Positions 1 through 7,176 are shown, counted from the first letter of the stretch. The stretch is DNA of 7,443 nucleotides from Pirellulaceae bacterium (GCA_030744095.1 JASLRF010000003.1:1-7443), one strand, 5' to 3'. Made by a program: numbers and translations. Notes: generated from the letters alone by a model not told the origin.

Positions 1-43
1 ACGACAGTTTCCATCGTCGAACTGCTGACATCCCACTTCCGGT

Positions 44-3000
44 TTACTCGCCTGCGACTGATTCCACTTCGGGGCCGAGCACTTCCAGCGACAGGTTTCG
101 ATAGCGAACTTCGGTCTTACCACCCGAATGCAGCTGAAACGCAATAATGCCCTGACGTTTTCCCGCAGGATCATCTAAATCGACACAAAGCTGATCATTG
201 ATCAACGTCTGAATCTTGCTGCCCCGAGCGATGATCTCGTATCTGTTCCAGTCGTTGGGTTTCACGTGCTGTTCACCCGGCGTGTCCCATAGCATGGCGC
301 GGCCATGCTCTTCGTAGAGTTTTCCCCACCAGCCCGCACCAATGTCGGCTTGATAACCGCCGACTTCGCGGCCCCGTGCCTGACTGCGGAACTGGATGCC
401 GCTATTCCCGGCATTCTCGATCAGCTTAACCTCGAGTTTCAGACGGAAATCCCGCACCATCAGATGGCTGACAATCCAGTTGTTGTGTCGCAAGCCCGAG
501 CTGCGCCCGACGATCTCGCCATCTTCGACGGACCAGAGCTCCGGATCGCCTGACCAACCGGTCAGGTCTTGACCGTTGAACAGCAGCGCTGCGTTGTCGC
601 GGGTCGCGAGCATGGGTACTTGTTGTTTGGCGGTCACGTAAGCAATTAGTGAACGGATTTGGTGTTTGCTGAACTGCTGCAGCTGGTTGTCGGGCATCAT
701 TGACTTCGCGCTCAGCTCGCGCTCGTCAATCTCCACTTTTGGCACGATCACGATCGCATCGGCAGTCTGCACGGTCAATGCGATGTTGTTTTCGTCCTGC
801 ACAAGCCCCGTCACCACGCGTCCGTCGGTCGTAACGATGACGGTCGACCGATACTCTTTTGCCATGACGGCGCTTGGATCCACAATATTGCTGAGCAAAT
901 AGTCGAGGTTGGAGCGATTCGATCCCGTCAAATCCGGCCCCACATTCTTACCGACACCGTAGAGTGTGTGGCAGTTTTGACACGTTTTGGCAAAAACAGC
1001 CCGACCCATGTTCAGGTCGCCCTTTCCAGGCATGGCCAACATCGTCTTATAGGTAGCGATCAACTTGGCTTTATCTGCTGACGTATCACGCACACTTCCC
1101 CAGACGGATCGAAGTTGCTGTTCAATTGTCTCGTTTTTCAAGTACTGAAGTTGCCTCACGAGATCCGCCGTCAAATCTGTTCCGGGAACCTTCTTGTTAT
1201 CGATGGCGTTGAGCAAGGCAATGCCGTAGGGGACGCGAGAGCAGAGCGTTCCGAGCGCGCTACGTCGCTGGCTCGGCGAGAGGCCCGGGTAGGCTGCCAA
1301 TAGGACGTTCGCTGTTTTTGGATCGTCATATTGCGCCAGACCGCGCAAGGCGGCTTGGCGCATCGCCGGCTCGCTGATCAGTTTATGTAGCGTTGGCACA
1401 AGCTGCGCGTCCTTGGCGGCGAGCAACGACTCGAGCGCTTTCCCACGCGCATCGACGCCGGCAGACTCTGTGGCAATCAGCTCACGCAACGCCGACATTG
1501 CCGCCTGATCGCCAAACGTCACACCAAGTGCCGTCGCTTGCAGACGAACATCGGCATTCTCACTGCGCGCAATATCAGTGTACACCTCCTTCCAGCCGTT
1601 TGGGGCCGCAACCTGACGCCGGCCCCGCAGTGCGGTGCGAATGGCCTTCAAATAAGTCAGCTGCAGTCCGGCCTCTTTCGCCTTGTCAAGCCCCGCCACC
1701 AACACTCCCAGCGACTTCGCAGCATCAGAGCTGCCGATCCGTCGCAACATGAAATCTCTAAGTACTGGGATCTGTTGGCCGGCCGAAAGACCGAACGCCA
1801 ACGCACGCTCCTGGTCCTCATCCGCCAGGGGTTCGGCTGCGTACCAGTACATCAACGACAGATTGTGATCGCTTGCGTCTGCGGCGTGGCTAGTCAGCCC
1901 ATCCAGAATCGACCACCGCTGCCCGTGCGGCATTCTCTGCAAGGCGGAGGCAAGATATAGCCGCACGACTGGCGAATCATCCTGGTTGGCCATCTCCGTG
2001 AACTGCTCGAGCAGCGGCGTGGACAGATCGCCCTCCTGCTGCTCCATTGCAAGTTGAATCGTCCAACCTCGCACGAAGGCACTGGGATCCACCAGCAGTC
2101 GCGCCATTACCGCTTCGTCGAGGTCACCCGTGACGTGCAGGCCCCAGGCAGCACGCAGGCGTCGCGTGTCGTCCTCATGCGATGTTGCAATTTCGACCAG
2201 ATGCTCAGTCGCGTCCGGATTGATGGCACGCGATGCGGATCGCTCCTGCAGGATCCGGCGAGAATGCCGCACGTACCAGTCGTTGTCATGCAGTACCAAT
2301 TCGGCGAGTTCGCGATCACCCAGCTTTTGTAAATCGACTTCCACATGCGCCAGTTCACCGTATGCGATCTTGTAGATACGTCCGTTGCTCCGATCATGGA
2401 CCGATGATTCACGACGATGGCAGGCCTGCATATCGTACCAGTCAATCATCCACGCTTGCCCATCAGGTCCGTAACGCAGATTCAGGATCTGTGACGCCTT
2501 GTCGGCAGTCAGCAGAAAGTCTGGACCGTGGCTACCCGTGTAGCCGGAACCTTGCGGCCTGAGCACGTCCATGTTCAATCGCTGACCGTGAATGTTGTTC
2601 ATGAATAACTGATCTCTGTACTGTTCCGGCCATACGCTACCGAGATAGATCATTGCGCCGGCATGCGCGTGTCCCCCGCCGGCCGCATCCGACTTGCTGT
2701 TGCCACCATGGGGCGTCGCCCCAAGGTAGTGCAGATGGTCGGCAATCGTGGTGATGTCGCGGTATGTGTGCGGGTTAAAATGCTGCCCGCCTTGACGTTG
2801 ATAGCGAGCTCCCTGGATCATGTGGTACAGGTGAGGAATCACGCACGCCGTCGCAAACGCCTGGCCGTGGTCGTTGAAATCGACGCCCCAGGGGTTGCTG
2901 GTGCCGTGGCAGAACACGTCGAATTCATGTCGTACCGGGCGGTATCTCCAGATCGCGGCATTCAGTGGAATTCGCTCCTCGTCCGGTGTGCCGGGCTTGC

Positions 3001-5923
3001 CAACGCGCGAATGTGTAAACACGCCGTGACAGCCATAAAGCCAACCGTCCGGCCCCCAGATGAATGCGTTCAGCGTTTCGTGCGTGTCTTGATATCCCCA
3101 GCCATCGAGCAATCGTTGCGGCTCGGCATCGGGAACATCGTCGCCATTGCGATCTGGGATGAACAGCAGGTATGGCGCCGCGCCGACCCACACACCGCCG
3201 AAACCAACTTCCAAGCCACTAACAAGGTTCAAGCCCTCGGCAAAAACCTTCCTGCTATCCAGCTGTCCGTCGCCGTTGGTATCTTCAAAGATGAGGACCC
3301 GGTCACGACCCGTGTCACCCTTCGCGCGAATCGGATACTCGTAGGCCTCCGCAATCCAGACGCGCCCTCGATCGTCAATCGCCATCGCGATCGGCTGTTG
3401 CACGTCCGGTTCGGCCGCGCCCACAATCGCAGTGAAGCCTTTCGGCATTGTCATAGCGAGGGCCGCCTCTTCCGCCGCCAAACCTGCGTGGGGATAATCG
3501 TCGTCGACCAGCTGGATAAGCGGCGGTGTCAAACGTGCCGGCCGTGTTTCATGAAGGCGAAAATGGTCAAAGTTCAGATGGCCCCATGGACCACGATGCT
3601 CGTCAACTACTCGAATTTGGATCTGTTTTCCGAGGTGCCCACGCAAGTCGACGACGACTTGGCGCATGACATCACTGTCTCGCCCCGTGATCTTGAAAAA
3701 CACGTTGCCGGTATCATGGCGAATAAGCTCGACTCGCGTCTCCGCGAGGCTGCCTCCGTTGGTCAGAAACGTGGCATACGGTTGCGTCACCTCGAACGCG
3801 GCCGAAGTCAGTGTCCCTGTTGGCGGATCCTTCAGTTTTTCGAAACCGCCAATCCAAAACTCACCTCGATGTCCGCTGCGCATGTCTGTGCGCCGCGCGG
3901 CAACGGCATCACCCTTGATCGGCTGGCCGGCGAAGGCTTCTCCAACGGCCGTCCAATCCGCAAGCGTTCCCGTTTCAAAATCCAAGTTCAACACGCGTCC
4001 GGATGCGTCGGTTGCTTTGATCCCGTCGTCCGGTTCGGGAAACTTCTCCCCTTCGGCTTTCAGACGGACATAATCCACTGCAAACATGTACCCTTTGAGG
4101 GCCTTTGAATTCGCGCCAACAATCTGTGCCGTCAGTTTGTGTGTTCCCGATTTGAGTTCTATCTTCGGAAACGTCAGGACGCCGGTGGTTATGACGTCGG
4201 CGTTGAAAAGGTCGATTGGCTCGCCAAGCGGCTGGCCGTCAAGTGACAATAGGACAATCGCATAGTCCTTGGCGCACGTCAGGACAATCTCGACGTCGAC
4301 CGTCCCGGACTTTTCTGGCAAGTCAAGCTCCAGATGATCACCCGGTCGACCGCCGGTCCACCAAAGCTGCGAATCACCGCTCCACCGATCTCCTTTGAAC
4401 TTGGCCATCGCTTGCGACCTCGCTTCCCCGGCGGATGCGCGATGCGCGAGCGATTCTCCTTCAAGTGCCCCAGCAACGCGCCCCGTTTTAGCGAGGATCG
4501 GTGCCTTTGGGCCGCGCAATGCCTTGGCGCCTTTAGTCGAGGGTAGGGAGGGGCCTTGGTAAACCTGGGGTTGTGCCTCCGCCCATGCCGCCTTGTCGAC
4601 CTCGGTCTTCTTGTGGGTCAACACATGCGCACCCTTCATTCCGCCGACGACGATGTCCAGCAATGCGTCACCATTAATGTCGATCACCGATACTTGGCGA
4701 CCAATTCCCGCATCAGCATCGGCGCGGTAGGGGATCCAATCAACGCCTTCGTCCGTGCGGACGAGTCGAAACCAGTAGACAACCGCACCAGCATCCCACA
4801 TCGGGCTCTTCTGATGGTGCGAGTAGAAAGTCTTTCCCGTCACAATGTCCTTCAGGCCGTCGCCATCGATGTCCGCCAGGTTGACTGAATGAAGTTCACT
4901 AAACAGCACACCATAGTGATTTCTTGACGGATGCGACCCCATGATCAGGTGGCGTTGGAATGCGACCTCGTCATCCTCCCGCAACTGCTCGTACCAGCAG
5001 AGCCCAAAGTCGTGCGCCGCCTCGCTGGTAATCACATCGTTGTCACCATCGCCATCAACATCGTAAGCATACATTTCCGCGCCACCATAAGCTGAACTGA
5101 ACGAGACTTCATGCATTACCCAGCGGCCACCCCCCGATTCCGTGGCTGGCTGTGCGAACCAGCCTTTCGAGTGAAGCACGTCCATCAGACCGTCGCCATT
5201 GACGTCACCGACGCCGAGTCCATGGCCAAACTTCGTGGCTGTAATCTTCTCGGAGATCTCGTAGAACTTCCAAGCGTCAAAAGGCCTGTCCCAGTCGATC
5301 GTCGCGTAGCCGAAGAAACCGTCTCGTGTGCAAACCAACTCGGGCCGCTCGTCTCCGACAAGATTGACAAACTGAGGTGACTCGTTAGAAACCCAATCAA
5401 ACACCTCGTGCTTCTTCCAAAGCGATTCGGCGTTGCCGGCATTGGGGTTTTCATAGACAAACGCAGGCGTGCCAGGAAAGCCGACGACGAACACATCATT
5501 CGCGCCGTCGCCATTGAAGTCATGCACCCAGGAAAAGAAGTTATCGGCGTATCGGTCTCGATTCTGTGGTTGTGGGTCGTAAATTGCGTGCTTCTTCTCA
5601 TACGTTGGACCTTCAAACCAGTAGGGCCCATAGACCACGTCGGCCACCTCGTCGCCATTCAAATCGCCCGCGTTGGCACCTTCGGAGAAATAGACGTCAG
5701 TCAGCTGTTGGCGGTCAAACGTGTGCAGCGCGTAATCGGCAGCAAACAATGTGGTCGCATGGCTGCCGCCGAATAGAGTCGAGAAAACAAACATCGCAAC
5801 CAAGCTGAACTTCAGAAGCAATGCGAGGTGGATCCGGCAAGCCATGGAGGTGTAGACAGTATGGTTGCCAGTGCTACCTGGTAAGATCGAACAGTCTCGA
5901 ATGAGCGCGGGTTGCGATTTCAT
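44..5923 (-). CDS. Giant exported multidomain protein: VCBS propeller, PVC dehydrogenase, HEAT, cytochrome c, DUF1080
   Basis: Predicted periplasmic or surface redox enzyme of about 1,959 residues ending in TAA. Residue numbers count from the ATG at 5923. Order: export signal (hydrophobic core 32-53, likely cleavage after Ser-His-Ala at 56); VCBS/FG-GAP repeats (74-434); Ala/Pro/Lys-rich linker (440-505); two beta-sandwich modules (507-622, 644-791); Pirellula/Verrucomicrobium-type dehydrogenase propeller (817-1189); HEAT repeats (1203-1619); one CxxCH heme domain (1631-1766); 3-keto-disaccharide hydrolase domain (1778-1948). The frame also runs open upstream to a TTG at 5986, but the ATG has AGGA nine bases before it and the TTG has no comparable signal. 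A later ATG at 5845 would still keep the hydrophobic core but has no Shine-Dalgarno. Family members with dehydrogenase plus heme are commonly about 1,000 residues, so this one is about double. No frameshift is seen. The family is certain; reaction and substrate are unknown. Confidence 0.93.
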   Translation of the reverse strand: MKSQPALIRDCSILPGSTGNHTVYTSMACRIHLALLLKFSLVAMFVFSTLFGGSHATTLFAADYALHTFDRQQLTDVYFSEGANAGDLNGDEVADVVYGPYWFEGPTYEKKHAIYDPQPQNRDRYADNFFSWVHDFNGDGANDVFVVGFPGTPAFVYENPNAGNAESLWKKHEVFDWVSNESPQFVNLVGDERPELVCTRDGFFGYATIDWDRPFDAWKFYEISEKITATKFGHGLGVGDVNGDGLMDVLHSKGWFAQPATESGGGRWVMHEVSFSSAYGGAEMYAYDVDGDGDNDVITSEAAHDFGLCWYEQLREDDEVAFQRHLIMGSHPSRNHYGVLFSELHSVNLADIDGDGLKDIVTGKTFYSHHQKSPMWDAGAVVYWFRLVRTDEGVDWIPYRADADAGIGRQVSVIDINGDALLDIVVGGMKGAHVLTHKKTEVDKAAWAEAQPQVYQGPSLPSTKGAKALRGPKAPILAKTGRVAGALEGESLAHRASAGEARSQAMAKFKGDRWSGDSQLWWTGGRPGDHLELDLPEKSGTVDVEIVLTCAKDYAIVLLSLDGQPLGEPIDLFNADVITTGVLTFPKIELKSGTHKLTAQIVGANSKALKGYMFAVDYVRLKAEGEKFPEPDDGIKATDASGRVLNLDFETGTLADWTAVGEAFAGQPIKGDAVAARRTDMRSGHRGEFWIGGFEKLKDPPTGTLTSAAFEVTQPYATFLTNGGSLAETRVELIRHDTGNVFFKITGRDSDVMRQVVVDLRGHLGKQIQIRVVDEHRGPWGHLNFDHFRLHETRPARLTPPLIQLVDDDYPHAGLAAEEAALAMTMPKGFTAIVGAAEPDVQQPIAMAIDDRGRVWIAEAYEYPIRAKGDTGRDRVLIFEDTNGDGQLDSRKVFAEGLNLVSGLEVGFGGVWVGAAPYLLFIPDRNGDDVPDAEPQRLLDGWGYQDTHETLNAFIWGPDGWLYGCHGVFTHSRVGKPGTPDEERIPLNAAIWRYRPVRHEFDVFCHGTSNPWGVDFNDHGQAFATACVIPHLYHMIQGARYQRQGGQHFNPHTYRDITTIADHLHYLGATPHGGNSKSDAAGGGHAHAGAMIYLGSVWPEQYRDQLFMNNIHGQRLNMDVLRPQGSGYTGSHGPDFLLTADKASQILNLRYGPDGQAWMIDWYDMQACHRRESSVHDRSNGRIYKIAYGELAHVEVDLQKLGDRELAELVLHDNDWYVRHSRRILQERSASRAINPDATEHLVEIATSHEDDTRRLRAAWGLHVTGDLDEAVMARLLVDPSAFVRGWTIQLAMEQQEGDLSTPLLEQFTEMANQDDSPVVRLYLASALQRMPHGQRWSILDGLTSHAADASDHNLSLMYWYAAEPLADEDQERALAFGLSAGQQIPVLRDFMLRRIGSSDAAKSLGVLVAGLDKAKEAGLQLTYLKAIRTALRGRRQVAAPNGWKEVYTDIARSENADVRLQATALGVTFGDQAAMSALRELIATESAGVDARGKALESLLAAKDAQLVPTLHKLISEPAMRQAALRGLAQYDDPKTANVLLAAYPGLSPSQRRSALGTLCSRVPYGIALLNAIDNKKVPGTDLTADLVRQLQYLKNETIEQQLRSVWGSVRDTSADKAKLIATYKTMLAMPGKGDLNMGRAVFAKTCQNCHTLYGVGKNVGPDLTGSNRSNLDYLLSNIVDPSAVMAKEYRSTVIVTTDGRVVTGLVQDENNIALTVQTADAIVIVPKVEIDERELSAKSMMPDNQLQQFSKHQIRSLIAYVTAKQQVPMLATRDNAALLFNGQDLTGWSGDPELWSVEDGEIVGRSSGLRHNNWIVSHLMVRDFRLKLEVKLIENAGNSGIQFRSQARGREVGGYQADIGAGWWGKLYEEHGRAMLWDTPGEQHVKPNDWNRYEIIARGSKIQTLINDQLCVDLDDPAGKRQGIIAFQLHSGGKTEVRYRNLSLEVLGPEVESVAGE
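80..592 (-). other. Domain: DUF1080 / 3-keto-disaccharide hydrolase
   Basis: C-terminal domain of the giant protein, residues 1778-1948, of the PF06439 family (concanavalin-like jelly roll). Landmarks: LFNGQDLTGW at the start, LWSVEDGEIVGRS, FRLKLEVKLIENAGNSGIQFRS (NSGIQFRS at 1840), GYQADIGAGWWGKLYEE (from about 1856), NDWNRYEIIARG (1890) and a closing IAFQLHSGG...VRYRNLSLE. These are the usual conserved blocks at the usual spacing, so the domain looks complete. Some family members cleave 3-keto-glycosides; many others are uncharacterised and may only bind sugars. Confidence 0.92.
626..1033 (-). other. Domain: Pirellula/Verrucomicrobium-type cytochrome c heme-binding
   Basis: Part of the giant protein, residues about 1631-1766 (TIGR02603 type). 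One covalent heme c site, CQNCH, lies at 1648-1652 (bases 968-982), preceded by GRAVFAKT and followed by GVGKNVGPDLTGSNR. The likely distal ligand is one of the two Met in KSMMPDNQL (about 1741-1744), which fits the S-x-M-P motif of this family. About 90 residues lie between the CxxCH site and this Met, including a small beta-rich insert (VIVTTDGRVVTGLVQDENN) typical of the family. The domain should accept electrons from the dehydrogenase; heme attachment requires export. Confidence 0.93.
1067..2317 (-). other. Domain: HEAT-like helical repeat spacer
   Basis: Part of the giant protein, residues about 1203-1619. It begins with LGDRELAELVLHDNDWYVRH and continues as repeated amphipathic helix pairs with the HEAT signature of a buried Arg/Ala-rich helix, for example VVRLYLASALQR, DVRLQATALGVTFGD and AMRQAALRGLAQYDDPKTAN. 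Such solenoids sit between the dehydrogenase and heme domains in many PVC-type proteins. They probably act as a scaffold that spaces the two redox domains, or as a docking surface. Confidence 0.8.
2357..3475 (-). other. Domain: Pirellula/Verrucomicrobium-type membrane-bound dehydrogenase propeller
   Basis: Part of the giant protein, residues 817-1189, matching the TIGR02604 family by recognisable landmarks: PIAMAIDDRGRVWIAEAYEYP (845-865), VLIFEDTNGDGQLD, HETLNAFIWGPDGWLYGCHG (948-967), CHGTSNPWGVDFNDHG, GGGHAHAGAMIYLG (1082-1095), and RYGPDGQAWMIDWYD followed by GRIYKI. The fold is thought to be a beta-propeller related to soluble PQQ glucose dehydrogenase and sorbosone dehydrogenase. Two further Asp-rich loops (881-889, 924-932) could bind calcium. 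His966, His1085 and His1087 are candidate active-site residues. The oxidised substrate and the cofactor are not established for this family. Confidence 0.9.
3551..4405 (-). other. Domains: two beta-sandwich, carbohydrate-binding-like modules
   Basis: Part of the giant protein. The first module (about 507-622) opens with WSGDSQLWWTGGRPGDHLEL and ends with FAVDYVRLK. It has the alternating hydrophobic strands and the 'LSLDGQPLGEPIDLF' turn seen in non-catalytic beta-sandwiches of planctomycete secreted enzymes, for example those attached to DUF2961 proteins. The second (about 644-791) begins LDFETGTLADW and ends HLNFDHFRLHE, resembling the jelly-roll modules that accompany planctomycete glycoside-related proteins. 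Carbohydrate binding is inferred from fold appearance only; no binding residues can be assigned. Confidence 0.6.
4622..5704 (-). other. Domain: N-terminal VCBS/FG-GAP repeat propeller
   Basis: Part of the giant protein, residues 74-434. Six calcium-loop motifs of the D-x-(N/D)-G-D-x-x-x-D type are visible: DLNGDEVADV (87), DFNGDGANDV (135), DVNGDGLMDV (240), DVDGDGDNDV (288), DIDGDGLKDI (351) and DINGDALLDI (415). A seventh, degenerate copy (GDERPELV, about 189) lies between the second and third. Six or seven blades fit an integrin-alpha-like beta-propeller (PF13517 type). In known proteins such repeats bind calcium and serve in adhesion or ligand binding. A role in substrate or surface binding here is inference. 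Confidence 0.9.
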
Positions 5924-5928
5924 TTGGT

Positions 5929-5936
5929 GGTTTCCT
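5929..5936 (-). promoter_or_regulatory. Ribosome binding site deciding the start of the giant gene
   Basis: On the minus strand AGGAAACC precedes the ATG at 5923, with nine bases between AGGA and the ATG. The same eight bases stand before the nitrilase ATG. This supports ATG 5923 over the TTG at 5986. Confidence 0.6.
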
Positions 5937-6040
5937 GGTGAGGAGCAGAGGAGTGGCTGGGGTAAATGATCCGGTGTGAAGGCCAATGCGAAGTAGTGCC
6001 AAGATGTTCTGAGCAGGCGTGCGAAAGCATCAATTATCTT

Positions 6041-6997
6041 TCATTTCACAATCGTCGTGTGCTGCTCGCCTCGCGGCTTGACCAGGTCGTTATACAAATC
6101 GGGGCGTCGCTGACGAAAGTTGCGGCTGTTTTCCCGCGCACGGCGGATCCGGGCCAGGTTGATCGTTCCCGTAATGTAGGCCTCTGTCTTGTCAGGGCAA
6201 CGTGCGGCGATGCGGGCAGGCCAGTCGCCAATCATTGTGCCACTGCCGTATGCCTGGTTCGCGGAAATCATGGCGACGTGACTTTGGAACATGGTCGACT
6301 TCATAATGAAATCCTCGACGGCGCCACCTCGACCATTGATCCACACAATCAGCTCGGCACCCCGTAGCGACAGGATCCGTGCAGGTTCCGGAAACCAGCC
6401 GTCATAACATGTCATGACACCAACTTTGCCAAAATCAAAATCAAACACCGGCAGGCCGTTTCCTTGTTCCATGGCCCATTCGGGATCATTCTTCAGGAAC
6501 CACTCTTTGCTCTTGCCTGCCGGCGGCTTGGTCCAAGCGGGGCTCCCTTCGTAGTGGTCAACAGCCGCGTGCGTCTTGTGATACTTGCCGGCGATATCAC
6601 CACCGCGGTCGAAGATCAAAGCGGTGTTGGCGTAGGTTCCGTCATCGAACTGCTCCCAACAACCGACAATCACATAAATTCGGTTTGCCGACGCTGCCGC
6701 TGCGATCTTGTTTGTCGATGGACCGGGAACCCGGATATGACCCAAGACATATTCGGGAAATACAATCAGCTCAACGTTCTCCTTACCGGCACGGTCAATA
6801 TAAGGGAGAATCTGTACAGTCGGGTCGTAGCCGTCTCTGGGCAAATCTCCCTTGTCATAACCACTGATCTGTACCGCTGCGACTTTTACTTTGTCTCGGC
6901 TTGGTTCTTTCAACTCGTCGGCGTTGGTCGCCAAACTTAGGATGCTTGAGGCGATGATCGAGGCGACGATGGCAGTCGAGCGATTTGAACGCAGCAT
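6041..6997 (-). CDS. Exported carbon-nitrogen hydrolase (nitrilase superfamily)
   Basis: A 318-residue member of the CN-hydrolase family (PF00795), which hydrolyses amide, nitrile or carbamoyl C-N bonds through a cysteine thioester. The catalytic triad is intact: Glu82 in VFPEY, Lys141 in GKYHKTH and Cys197 in VMTCYDGWFPEPAR, followed by the usual LRGAELIVWING. The C-terminus (RIRRARENSRNFRQRRPDLYNDL) is also typical of the family. Unusually for this superfamily, which is mostly cytoplasmic, the N-terminus looks like a signal peptide: Arg3 and Arg6, a hydrophobic stretch at about 8-23, and a possible cleavage site after Thr-Asn-Ala26. The mature enzyme begins its first strand at VKVAAVQIS. 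ATG 6997 has AAGGA eight bases upstream. The gene lies upstream of and in line with the giant dehydrogenase gene, 117 bases from its ATG, so an operon is likely. Aliphatic amidase, N-carbamoylase-like or nitrilase activity cannot be separated by eye. Confidence 0.93.
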   Translation of the reverse strand: MLRSNRSTAIVASIIASSILSLATNADELKEPSRDKVKVAAVQISGYDKGDLPRDGYDPTVQILPYIDRAGKENVELIVFPEYVLGHIRVPGPSTNKIAAAASANRIYVIVGCWEQFDDGTYANTALIFDRGGDIAGKYHKTHAAVDHYEGSPAWTKPPAGKSKEWFLKNDPEWAMEQGNGLPVFDFDFGKVGVMTCYDGWFPEPARILSLRGAELIVWINGRGGAVEDFIMKSTMFQSHVAMISANQAYGSGTMIGDWPARIAARCPDKTEAYITGTINLARIRRARENSRNFRQRRPDLYNDLVKPRGEQHTTIVK

Positions 6998-7001
6998 GGC
7001 A

Positions 7002-7010
7002 GGTTTCCTT
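7002..7010 (-). promoter_or_regulatory. Ribosome binding site of the nitrilase gene
   Basis: AAGGAAACC on the minus strand, with eight bases between AAGGA and the ATG at 6997. It supports this start, which also keeps the full signal peptide. Confidence 0.65.
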
Positions 7011-7140
7011 GCGACAAGATCTAGACACCACTAGCCTACCAAAGATCGCACTGCAACAGGTCGGCGATGGCAAGTCCAGGCTGCCATATCAGTGAAATTT
7101 GGTGGGCTGTTAGGCGTACGGTTGGCGGATCAATTCTCAC

Positions 7141-7176
7141 AGTTGCGAGAATGCTGGGTGCGCAACTCTTAGTTGC
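7141..7176. repeat. Cluster of three AGTTGC elements with overlapping dyads
   Basis: Within 36 bases the hexamer AGTTGC occurs at 7141-7146 and 7171-7176 on the plus strand and at 7162-7167 on the minus strand. The last two form a dyad, GCAACT-ctt-AGTTGC. The first copy sits in the loop of another perfect dyad, ATTCTC (7133-7138) with GAGAAT (7147-7152). The cluster lies between two divergent genes, upstream of both, so operator sites or a small RNA structure are possible. Function is inferred from position only. Confidence 0.4.

Noticed and set aside
1..43. Possible terminator after the giant gene
   Set aside because: Only a four-base CGAC/GTCG stem with a long loop and no T-run is present, which is too weak to call.
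2663..4108. A 481-codon plus-strand open frame
   Set aside because: It lies wholly antisense to the dehydrogenase and beta-sandwich part of the giant gene. Its translation shows no recognisable domain, while the minus-strand translation is clearly homologous to known families. It is a codon-bias shadow.
5185..5658. A 157-codon minus-strand frame overlapping the VCBS repeats
   Set aside because: It is an out-of-frame reading of the repeat DNA, with recurring Met-Ala-Thr fragments from the GAT/GGC-rich repeat codons; the real frame carries the calcium-loop motifs.
4673..5665. DNA-level tandem repeats or a CRISPR-like array, suggested by recurring GTCGCCATT-type segments
   Set aside because: The recurrences are the codons of the calcium-loop motifs in the VCBS repeats. 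Spacing is irregular and the segments between them encode protein.
5924..6040. Possible terminator or separate promoter between the two minus-strand genes
   Set aside because: The best hairpin is a five-base GAAAG/CTTTC stem with a ten-base loop and no U-tract. A TTGGCA is present but has no matching -10 box at the right distance.
5966..6367. A 133-codon plus-strand open frame across the end of the nitrilase gene
   Set aside because: It is antisense to the conserved nitrilase C-terminal half, including the catalytic Cys region's neighbourhood, and has no domain of its own.
6464..6940. A 158-codon plus-strand open frame opposite the nitrilase N-terminal half
   Set aside because: It is antisense to the Glu82 and Lys141 motifs of the real gene; its translation has no family resemblance.
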